Source: Chloroflexota bacterium
GTDB taxonomy: Bacteria > Chloroflexota > Anaerolineae > Promineifilales > Promineifilaceae
Direction of reading: 5' to 3'
Length of the DNA stretch: 6,980 nt
NCBI GenBank assembly: GCA_008501785.1
Contig: QQUD01000405.1
Span: forward strand, 1 to 6,980
The position numbers and the translations under genes are program-made. A model generated the notes under the pieces. That model was not told the origin of the DNA. It saw only the letters and a program-made list of their open reading frames with translations, and did not search any database. Position 1 is the stretch's first letter. Each line of letters starts with the position of its first letter. Positions 1 through 5,438 of the stretch are shown here, one piece after another.

Positions 1-10
1 TATGATGTAA

Positions 11-709
11 GCAAAGGATGCATTTCTAGCTGTTTTAACGCACTATATGAAAACGCCATTAACCAGCATTGGCATCTATGGTGAATTAATTCAAAAACAC
101 CCCGAGCTAATTACCAAAAAGCCGCATATGGCCACGATTATTACCCAAAGCCAAGAGACGCTGCTTGATATTGTCAACAACATTCTCGACTTGGAAAAAT
201 TAAGCGTGGACGGCTCGCTGCCAATGGACTTGGAAGATTTCGACTTGGTGCCAATTGTTGAAAGAATGGTAGAAACACTGCGCCCCCAGGCTATGCAAAA
301 AGAGATTTGCCTCACGGCACACCTAAATCCATTGCCTATCATATTCAACGCGGACCGACATCAGATTGAGCGCATCATACAAAATCTAATCTCCAATGCA
401 GTCAAATACACGCCGCAGAAAGGAGAGGTGAATGTTACGCTAAGACATGCCGAGGCACTGATCACCATTGAAGTCGCAGACACAGGATACGGCATTCCTG
501 AAGAAGAGCTGCCTCATGTGTTTGACCGGTTCCGCCGGGTGGACAAACATAGAAACAAGGCTGCCGGAACAGGTCTCGGGTTAGCCATCACGCAGCAGTT
601 AGTACAGGCACATGGCGGTGAGGTCACCGTTGCCAGCACAGAAGGTGAAGGTACTACCTTTACGATCCAGTTTCCACTACAATCAAATAACAACAACTCT
701 GAAAATTGA
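11..709 (+). CDS. Sensor histidine kinase, C-terminal part (HisKA + HATPase_c), 5' end missing or frameshifted
   Basis: This is the transmitter part of a two-component sensor kinase, which autophosphorylates on a histidine and passes the phosphate to a response regulator. The H-box reads FLAVLTHYMKTPL, with the phospho-accepting His at 41-43. The ATP-binding domain is complete: N-box NLISNAVKYTP, G1 box DTGYGIPEE followed by HVFDRF, and G2 box GTGLGLAI. The protein ends at TGA 707-709 after an Asn/Ser-rich tail. The ATG at 47 is not a credible start, because the conserved H-box lies upstream of it and no ribosome binding site precedes it. The frame is open only from position 11, after a TAA at 8-10. 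Frame 1 of the first 15 bases reads YDVSK, which would join smoothly to DAFLAVLTH if one base of the AAAGG run were absent. So the gene either carries a one-base frameshift or is broken here. The Glu that normally follows the H-box His is Tyr. The sensor domain lies outside the window. Confidence 0.85.
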   Translation, partial: AKDAFLAVLTHYMKTPLTSIGIYGELIQKHPELITKKPHMATIITQSQETLLDIVNNILDLEKLSVDGSLPMDLEDFDLVPIVERMVETLRPQAMQKEICLTAHLNPLPIIFNADRHQIERIIQNLISNAVKYTPQKGEVNVTLRHAEALITIEVADTGYGIPEEELPHVFDRFRRVDKHRNKAAGTGLGLAITQQLVQAHGGEVTVASTEGEGTTFTIQFPLQSNNNNSEN

Positions 710-720
710 TTTGAAATCAA
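706..720. repeat. Perfect 15-nt palindrome at the histidine kinase stop codon
   Basis: TTGATTT and AAATCAA flank a single central G, and the palindrome overlaps the kinase TGA stop. On the + strand it is followed by a run of A, not T, so it does not look like a classical terminator for the kinase. The 227-base gap 710-936 is otherwise AT-rich, and I see no gene in it. Confidence 0.35.
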
Positions 721-936
721 AAAAAGAAACAGAATCTGCATCAAAATCTTCAAAATCTGTGGTTAAGCTATCTTCAAACACTTTTTTTGCCAATCAAATA
801 AAGCGTTTCAATCCCTCGATATCCCTATATTCCTAAAAACGTTAAGAACTTTTTATACATTTTTCCAGCTTTTTTTAAGCACCATTTGATAGGATGTAAT
901 CGGCTAAAAAACCCAGTTGCAAGAGGTATCAAATAA

Positions 937-1305
937 ATGGAAAAACAAACAGCACTAATCTTAGAGGATTATCACCCGCTGGCAGAACTTTACGCACTCG
1001 CACTTGAGTCAACCGGATTTAAGACAAAAATTATGAGTGATGGCAAAGATGTAATGACATGGATCACTCAAAACAAACCAAATTTAATTTTTGCCAGCCT
1101 GTACCTTCCCTATTTGTCCGGTTCAGAGTTCGTCACCCAAATCCAAAACTTCAATCAAGTCAACGATACAAAAATCGTCCTCTCCAATGGTGATGAAAAA
1201 GAGTTATACGCTTTACAAAAACAGGTGGATTTTGTGATCAAACGGCCGTTAACCTACACCGAACTCTGCGATCTCTCCATGCGTCTGTGCCAGCCCGAAG
1301 CATAA
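937..1305 (+). CDS. Stand-alone receiver-domain protein lacking the phosphorylation-site Asp (pseudo-receiver)
   Basis: This 122-residue protein is a single CheY-like receiver fold with no output domain. The acidic pair E10-D11 (LILEDYHPL) is present, and S83 in KIVLSNGD occupies the conserved Thr/Ser position. In the beta-3 segment NLIFASLYLP the residue that should be the phosphorylated Asp is S54 (codon AGC at 1096-1098), judged from the following L-x-L-P. The usual Lys-Pro near the C-terminus reads K102-R103-P104, so the residue before Pro is Arg. Receivers missing the Asp generally cannot be activated by phosphotransfer and act by constitutive protein contact or other ligands; that this one does so is inferred. 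AAGAGG at 921-926 lies 10 nt before the ATG. It follows the histidine kinase on the same strand, so they may be functionally linked. It converges with the next gene, 60 bases away. Confidence 0.85.
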   Translation: MEKQTALILEDYHPLAELYALALESTGFKTKIMSDGKDVMTWITQNKPNLIFASLYLPYLSGSEFVTQIQNFNQVNDTKIVLSNGDEKELYALQKQVDFVIKRPLTYTELCDLSMRLCQPEA

Positions 1306-1365
1306 TATTTCAATGCAAATTTGTTAGAGAAAAGCTAAATCAGCGAAACATTATATTGGTTTCCA

Positions 1366-4125
1366 TTAAGGATGTTGGAATCGGTCGGCATTTTGCAACA
1401 AAGTTTTCGGCACGCCTACAAAAGGATAATCAACCGGCTTCACGTCAGCACAACTTTGCAGCCACGCCGCAACTCGCTCTGCTTTGAAACATCCAATTTT
1501 AGCAAGCAGTGATTGACTTTTTTCGCCATACTTTTGTGCTTCAACAACTTTGCCCCGACCCCAGGAAACCTGCGCCAGACCAAACGTTGCCGATCCTACC
1601 ATTTCGGGAAGTTCCGATTGCATACTGATTTCCAGCATCTCTGAAAATAAATCGTGTGCCGAATCAAATTGTCCGTGTACTAATTGGTATTCGCCATACA
1701 GCGCCAGCACCTCACAAAGGTACCAGACATCACGTTCGGTCCGGGCTAATGATAAGGCTTTTTGAAAATAGAAAACGGCCGTTTGCGATTCCTTCGTCTG
1801 AGATGCAGCATAACCAAGGTACGTCCAGCATTCAATCTCAATATCTTGCCGTCTAGTCTTAACAGATAATTGGCGCGCTTCTTCCAGATAAATTGCAGCC
1901 TGGTGAACATCGCCCAGTTGTGCTGTTACCATTCCTAAACTTGAAAGGATAAAGGCGACAACCTCCTTGCGACCCAATTCTCGGGCAGCCTGTTCACCTG
2001 CCAACAAACTGTCTTGTGCGCGGGCGAAATCACCTCGTTGAGCAATAAAGAGTTCGGCACGGCGCCGAGTCAGGATAATGTTTACAAACGAGTAACCAAT
2101 CTGTTGCGCAATGGTGTCACTCTCATTAATATACGCTTCCGACTGCTCGTAGTGACCCAAACAAAACGCAATCATGCTTAAATTCATCAGCTGCACAGAT
2201 AAGGCAGATAAATTGTTGTGTTTGCGCTGCAAAACCAGACCTTCTAAATTCAGTTTTTCTGCTTTACGGTAATCACCATAATGGTTTAAAGCAAGCGATG
2301 CCAGGTAATTAGTAAGAAACCCTGCCAGTCTGAACTGTTGTGTCTGCTTAGTCAACAACAGACTTTTTTGCCAATACGTTTCCGCTTCTTCATAATTCTG
2401 CCGTCCATGATGAAACATGCCCAAATCCTTCAAAGTCGAGGCAATGATTTTTTCATCTTGACTGTCATAGGCGAGTGTTAGCCCTTCTTTAAAATAAGTT
2501 TGAGCCAGATACAGGTCACGTTCCGCTTCAATACGGCCTAAAGCGCTTTTGATCAAAGCCAAATGACCGAGAGCGTTTTCACCCAGCGCCACCTGTTCAG
2601 CTTGCTGCAATAAGGAAGCTGCCAACTCCTGTAAGCCATTGAGAAGCATAAACTGCGATAAATCAATCGTGAGCTTAACACCCGTTATCATCTTCTCTTG
2701 TGCAAATGCCAGCTTCAACGCACCAACGATATTGTCTAATTCCTCCCCTAATACCCGATAATCATCTCGATTCTTTGCCACAAAATCAGCATAATAATCA
2801 ATCATGCGATTATCAATGGTCGCGTCGCTGATTTTTAACCGTGCATATTCGCGCAACAACGGGTGTAATTGGTACCGTTTGTTTTTGCCTACCTGCACCA
2901 GGGATAAACTAGCCAGCCGGGACAAATTAGAGCGACATGTTGCTGTTGTTACATCGGTAACGGCCGTTGTCGCTTCCAAACTAAAATCTTCACCAACAAA
3001 TAATCCTAACGCAGCAAAAAATTGCTGCTCTGGCAATGATAAGGCCGCATAACTGGCATTAAGCGAAGCCTGTACGCTCTGATCTTCGTGCGTTAATGCG
3101 TTTAAGCGTCCTTTCTCTTCCTGCAGTTGGGCCAGATAGTCGCTCGGGTTAGCATGGGGTTCATACGCAATACGACCCGCAACAATTGCCAGCGCCAAAG
3201 GGAGGTGCCCTAACAAATCGGCAATGGCCGCCAATGTTTTTTGCTCCGTTTTTACTATCTCGGCTCCCAATATCCTGGTAAATAAATCAGTACTGCTTTG
3301 AGAAGTTTTCTCAAAAGGTGTTAGCCGAATGTGTGGATGTCCTCTGGTTATGCGTAGATTCGTATGCCGCGTTGTGATCAGTGTGGCGCAAGAGCCGGTT
3401 GGCGGCAAGAGCGGTTCAATTTGGCTGCTGCTCTCCACATTATCTAGAATGAGCAAGGCATTTTTATGCGCTAACAGGCTGCGTACCACCTGGCTGCGAC
3501 TGTGCAAATCCGTGTAACGGCTCACATCTTGCCCATAAGAATCGGCCAGCAGCTTCAAGAGGGACATTGTGTTACTGATATCGACGCGAACCCACAACAC
3601 CCCATCACTAAAATGCTCGCGTACCTCATAGGCTAAATGAGCGACCAGGGTTGTTTTACCGACCCCTGCCATCCCATTAATAACATAAAGATTTGAATGC
3701 CCCCCGTGCACTAACTGTTGTTTTAAACTCGCAATCTCTTCTTCCCGACCCACAAAATAAGGCAAATCAGGAATAACTTGAAACGGCACAACTGCGGGAC
3801 TTTCTTCTAACCAGGGTAAAAGCAATTGTTTATCAGCTTCTTGATGCGCCAGGATTTGTAGTTCATTGAGGGAGGCATGATCTGTTACCTGCAACAGTTC
3901 ATTTGCCTGTTCGGTATTTAAACGCAGTGCAGACGCAGCCCGAATGAGCTGCTGCCAATCACGGGGACGCCGCACGACACCTTTACACCAATTGCGAATG
4001 GTTCCACGAGGAATGTCGGCACGATTTGCTAATTGCCGTTCACTCCACCCAGCTTGTGCCAGATGCTGCGGTAATAGTTCGGCCAATGAATAGGCCTGAT
4101 TTATCTCTCTTTGATAGGTGGCCAT
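1366..4125 (-). CDS. XRE-type HTH / NB-ARC NTPase / TPR regulator (STAND family)
   Basis: This 919-residue protein has the layout of a STAND signal-transducing ATPase. Residues about 13-80 form a helix-turn-helix resembling XRE domains (SERQLANRADIPRGTIRNW). NB-ARC begins with FVGREEE (124-130). Walker A is GMAGVGKTT (151-159), Walker B is LLILDNV with D228, TTRH lies at 251-254, and the GLPL-like LLGHLPLAL is at 304-312. A winged-helix segment ends in LHPLLREYA, which stands at the usual MHD position. From about residue 500 to 900 the sequence is helical with TPR-like units (for example YEEAETYWQKSLLL). In this family ligand binding to the repeat half releases an ADP-locked NTPase, which then oligomerises. 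The gene is divergent from the four micro-peptide genes and the exporter, with only 91 bases between the start codons, so it is the natural candidate to control them and perhaps sense their product (inference). Only a weak TTGGA precedes its ATG. Confidence 0.9.
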   Translation of the reverse strand: MATYQREINQAYSLAELLPQHLAQAGWSERQLANRADIPRGTIRNWCKGVVRRPRDWQQLIRAASALRLNTEQANELLQVTDHASLNELQILAHQEADKQLLLPWLEESPAVVPFQVIPDLPYFVGREEEIASLKQQLVHGGHSNLYVINGMAGVGKTTLVAHLAYEVREHFSDGVLWVRVDISNTMSLLKLLADSYGQDVSRYTDLHSRSQVVRSLLAHKNALLILDNVESSSQIEPLLPPTGSCATLITTRHTNLRITRGHPHIRLTPFEKTSQSSTDLFTRILGAEIVKTEQKTLAAIADLLGHLPLALAIVAGRIAYEPHANPSDYLAQLQEEKGRLNALTHEDQSVQASLNASYAALSLPEQQFFAALGLFVGEDFSLEATTAVTDVTTATCRSNLSRLASLSLVQVGKNKRYQLHPLLREYARLKISDATIDNRMIDYYADFVAKNRDDYRVLGEELDNIVGALKLAFAQEKMITGVKLTIDLSQFMLLNGLQELAASLLQQAEQVALGENALGHLALIKSALGRIEAERDLYLAQTYFKEGLTLAYDSQDEKIIASTLKDLGMFHHGRQNYEEAETYWQKSLLLTKQTQQFRLAGFLTNYLASLALNHYGDYRKAEKLNLEGLVLQRKHNNLSALSVQLMNLSMIAFCLGHYEQSEAYINESDTIAQQIGYSFVNIILTRRRAELFIAQRGDFARAQDSLLAGEQAARELGRKEVVAFILSSLGMVTAQLGDVHQAAIYLEEARQLSVKTRRQDIEIECWTYLGYAASQTKESQTAVFYFQKALSLARTERDVWYLCEVLALYGEYQLVHGQFDSAHDLFSEMLEISMQSELPEMVGSATFGLAQVSWGRGKVVEAQKYGEKSQSLLAKIGCFKAERVAAWLQSCADVKPVDYPFVGVPKTLLQNADRFQHP

Positions 4126-4216
4126 TTATATTCCAATTGATCCATTTTGAGGGCAGTAATCATAGTCAACTTATTTTATAGTACATTCATCCTATAACAA
4201 AACGGAGGTGAAATCA
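4126..4216. promoter_or_regulatory. Divergent control region between the STAND regulator and the micro-peptide genes
   Basis: This 91-base AT-rich spacer must hold the 5' signals of both divergent units. A rightward -10-like TATAGT lies at 4177-4182 without a good -35. A leftward -35-like TTGACT is the complement of 4164-4169, with only a poor -10. The dyad TTATAG (4176-4181) and CTATAA (4192-4197), separated by 10 bases, overlaps the rightward -10 and could be an operator. The rightward ribosome binding site is the near-perfect GGAGGTG at 4204-4210, 6 nt before the first peptide ATG. Promoter assignments are tentative. Confidence 0.4.
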
Positions 4217-4267
4217 ATGAAGGTTAAAACAACCGTTAAAGCTGGTGGGTACGCTTGGACTGGTTAA
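4217..4267 (+). CDS. Micro-peptide 1 (16 aa), putative Gly-Gly secreted peptide precursor
   Basis: The product is MKVKTTVKAGGYAWTG. It is the first of four paralogous micro-genes. The N-terminal part MKVKTTVKAGG is shared and cationic; the tail YAWTG follows the shared Tyr/Phe-x-Trp-x-Gly pattern. Gly10-Gly11 sits where a C39 peptidase would cut, which would release YAWTG. Evidence that it is translated: four conserved copies in one cluster, a strong GGAGGTG at 4204-4210 with 6-nt spacing, and synonymous changes between copies. It is the copy nearest the divergent regulator. The leader is far shorter than ordinary double-glycine leaders and lacks their Leu/Glu pattern, so processing is inferred from context. 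I do not recognise a named family. Confidence 0.8.
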   Translation: MKVKTTVKAGGYAWTG

Positions 4268-4353
4268 TACTTTGTCATTTACGTTGGCAAAATAAAGGTA
4301 TTTGATGCAGCAGGCTGTTCAGAAAACAAGTTTGTATTATAAGGAGAAAACTA

Positions 4354-4404
4354 ATGAAAGTTAAGACCAAAGTAAAAGGTGGTATCTACACGTGGAGTGG
4401 CTAA
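4354..4404 (+). CDS. Micro-peptide 2 (16 aa), divergent paralogue
   Basis: The product is MKVKTKVKGGIYTWSG. It aligns without gaps to peptide 1, with Tyr12, Trp14 and Gly16 in register. The Gly-Gly is shifted one residue earlier (9-10), so cleavage after it would leave IYTWSG. It is the most divergent copy at both DNA and protein level. AAGGAG at 4341-4346 is 7 nt before the ATG. Its upstream sequence (TATTATA, then AGGAGAAAA) resembles that of peptide 3, so the duplicated unit seems to include the ribosome binding site. No convincing separate promoter is visible in the 86 bases after peptide 1, which suggests co-transcription. Confidence 0.78.
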   Translation: MKVKTKVKGGIYTWSG

Positions 4405-4410
4405 AGTTGA

Positions 4411-4435
4411 GGGGGAGCCTTGCATGGGGGAGCCT
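4411..4435 (+). repeat. Tandem direct repeat GGGGGAGCCT x2 (15-bp period)
   Basis: Two identical copies of GGGGGAGCCT, at 4411-4420 and 4426-4435, are separated by TGCAT. They lie just after the peptide 2 stop codon, in otherwise AT-rich sequence. Such spacing is common for protein-binding repeats, but no function can be assigned from sequence alone. Confidence 0.5.
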
Positions 4436-4457
4436 ATTACTTTAGTAAATTTTTTAT

Positions 4458-4470
4458 CGTGAATTTCACG
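4458..4470. promoter_or_regulatory. Perfect palindrome CGTGAA-T-TTCACG, possible operator
   Basis: The 6-bp arms are perfect with a one-base centre. CACGAA at 4467-4472 also has an inverted partner TTCGTG at 4498-4503, so the motif recurs within 46 bases. The site lies about 100 bases before peptide 3, in a position suitable for a transcription factor; this is inference. Confidence 0.35.
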
Positions 4471-4514
4471 AACATTTCACATACTGTAAATCACAAATTC
4501 GTGCATGTGTAAGT

Positions 4515-4529
4515 CAAGACGTTGTCTTG
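4515..4529. promoter_or_regulatory. Palindrome CAAGAC-GTT-GTCTTG overlapping a possible promoter of micro-peptide 3
   Basis: Six-base perfect arms surround GTT. The right arm overlaps a -35-like TTGTCT (4522-4527), which stands 16 bases before a -10-like TATTTA (4544-4549). A promoter here would give peptide 3 its own start with a short leader. The dyad would be placed to regulate it. The promoter match is moderate. Confidence 0.35.
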
Positions 4530-4572
4530 TCCAAAAAAACAATTATTTAAATACTATAGAAGGAGAAAAACC

Positions 4573-4629
4573 ATGAAAGTTAAAACAACAGTTAAAGCTG
4601 GCGGGTATGGTTGGATTGGTGGGACATAA
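4573..4629 (+). CDS. Micro-peptide 3 (18 aa)
   Basis: The product is MKVKTTVKAGGYGWIGGT. The first 11 residues are identical to peptides 1 and 4. The tail after Gly-Gly is YGWIGGT, keeping Tyr-x-Trp-x-Gly and adding Gly-Thr. AAGGAG at 4560-4565 is 7 nt before the ATG. The 168-base gap before it holds direct and inverted repeats and a possible own promoter, unlike the gap before peptide 2. The gene ends with TAA, and a further TAA follows after one base. Confidence 0.8.
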   Translation: MKVKTTVKAGGYGWIGGT

Positions 4630-4697
4630 TAATATTAATTATTCGTTTTCTCAATCCACAGTATAACTACAAAAATGTCAATATGTTCTACTTATCC

Positions 4698-4719
4698 GTC
4701 TAAAAAGCCTTTTATAGAC
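4698..4719 (+). other. Small imperfect hairpin between micro-peptides 3 and 4
   Basis: GTCTA-AAAA (4698-4706) pairs with TTTT-A-TAGAC (4710-4719) around a GCC loop, with one bulged A. No T-run follows, so it is not a typical intrinsic terminator. It could stabilise or process the peptide mRNA. The rest of the 151-base gap 4630-4780 shows nothing convincing. Confidence 0.3.
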
Positions 4720-4780
4720 ATTGTATATCTTAAAAGTGAATTAAATATTGGACGATTATCTAGAAACAAAGGTAGACAAA

Positions 4781-4834
4781 ATGAAAGTTAAAACAACCGT
4801 TAAAGCTGGTGGGGCATTCGCTTGGAGTGGATAG
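4781..4834 (+). CDS. Micro-peptide 4 (17 aa)
   Basis: The product is MKVKTTVKAGGAFAWSG. Its first 33 bases differ from peptide 1 by a single silent change (AAA for AAG), while the tail AFAWSG is different, with Phe-x-Trp-Ser-Gly and one inserted Ala. AAAGGT at 4768-4773, 7 nt upstream, is a weaker ribosome binding site than those of the other copies. It is the last copy before the hairpin and the export genes. Confidence 0.8.
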   Translation: MKVKTTVKAGGAFAWSG

Positions 4835-4842
4835 TAATAATT

Positions 4843-4884
4843 GAAAATTGTAGGACAAAATAGCAATTTTATCCTACAATTTTC
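4843..4884 (+). terminator. Long hairpin between peptide genes and export genes (attenuator, terminator or mRNA stabiliser)
   Basis: The arm GAAAATTGTAGGA (4843-4855) is perfectly complementary to 4872-4884. After one mismatch the stem continues with AAAAT/ATTTT around an AGCA loop. The stem is AT-rich. A T5 run occurs at 4893-4897, eight bases past the stem, so it is a poor classical terminator. It begins 9 bases after the peptide 4 stop and could lower read-through, or protect the 3' end of the abundant peptide mRNA relative to the exporter mRNA. Confidence 0.55.
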
Positions 4885-4925
4885 CGAACAGCTTTTTATA
4901 ATTATTTGTGCGAGGGAATCATATC

Positions 4926-5438
4926 TTGTCTGCTATATTCTCACGGTCCCTGCAAAAACTTCATACTGAAGTGGGCGGTCGCCATATGTGGCCGCTGTTG
5001 TTGATCACGGCCGTTTTCATCCTCTGGTTGCTCTGGTTCTTGCTGGCCCCCATCACTCAAATTGAAAAGTCCGAAACCGTTGAACTAGCCAGAGGCAACG
5101 AAGCAGTTGCGTATTTCCCGCCATCTTCGCTTGTTCATATCCAGGCAGGACAGCTCGCTCAATTGCGACTCGATGATTTTCCCTGGACAACGTATGGGAT
5201 CGTGCCCGCAACTGTTGTCAAAGTGGTGCCAATTGTGCAAGACGGCCGTATTCAAGTCACCTTTCGCCTTTTACCCACCTCCGATTCATCGATTCCGCTG
5301 CAACGCGGCCTCACCGGCAGCGTCGAAGTTGAAGTTGGCAAAACATCTCCAGCAGCCCTTCTCTTGCAGGCGGTTGGCTACCGCGCCGCTCAAATAGACA
5401 CCCCCAATCCTACAACAACGGAGCGTGATACGCCGTGA
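4926..5438 (+). CDS. Miniature HlyD-like membrane fusion / export accessory protein
   Basis: This is a protein of 170 residues from TTG at 4926. That start is preferred because GAGGG at 4912-4916 stands 9 nt before it. An in-frame GTG at 4908 has no ribosome binding site and would add six residues. A short cytoplasmic N-terminus (SAIFSRSLQKL) is followed by one membrane segment at about 22-42 (LLLITAVFILWLLWFLL) and an extracytoplasmic domain. That domain resembles the C-terminal beta part of HlyD-type adaptors: AYFPPSSLVHIQAGQLAQLRL, then FPWTTYGIVPATVVKVVP, and GLTGSVEVEVG near the end. HlyD proteins bridge ABC exporters to the outside. Typical members are about 400 residues with a lipoyl domain and coiled-coil hairpin; both seem absent here. 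Its stop overlaps the exporter start by 4 nt, indicating translational coupling and a shared export role. Confidence 0.75.
   Translation: MSAIFSRSLQKLHTEVGGRHMWPLLLITAVFILWLLWFLLAPITQIEKSETVELARGNEAVAYFPPSSLVHIQAGQLAQLRLDDFPWTTYGIVPATVVKVVPIVQDGRIQVTFRLLPTSDSSIPLQRGLTGSVEVEVGKTSPAALLLQAVGYRAAQIDTPNPTTTERDTP

Noticed and set aside
47..49. ATG as the start of the histidine kinase
   Set aside because: The phospho-accepting His and the conserved FLAVLTH lie upstream in the same frame, and no ribosome binding site precedes this ATG.
612..836. 74-codon + strand frame overlapping the kinase 3' end
   Set aside because: It overlaps the conserved end of the kinase in another frame, then runs through low-complexity AT-rich sequence; no domain or credible start signal.
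1302..1354. Bidirectional terminator between the receiver and STAND genes
   Set aside because: ATAATATTTC and GAAACATTAT pair imperfectly across a loop of more than 30 bases with no T-run.
4424..4462. Possible 12-codon peptide MGEPITLVNFLS with GGGGGAG upstream
   Set aside because: It does not resemble the four paralogues, and its apparent ribosome binding site is part of a direct repeat; too little evidence to call a gene.
4217..4834. CRISPR-like array suggested by four similar repeats of about 33 bases
   Set aside because: Start-to-start spacing is irregular (137, 219, 208 bases), the repeats are codon-structured with start and stop codons and ribosome binding sites, and no cas gene is present.
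4217..4834. Amyloid-type signalling motif partner of the NB-ARC protein
   Set aside because: Such systems share the motif between the small protein and the N-terminus of the NLR-like partner; here the partner begins with a helix-turn-helix and shows no similar segment.
4908..4910. GTG start for the HlyD-like protein
   Set aside because: No Shine-Dalgarno sequence precedes it, whereas TTG at 4926 has GAGGG at good spacing; it remains possible.
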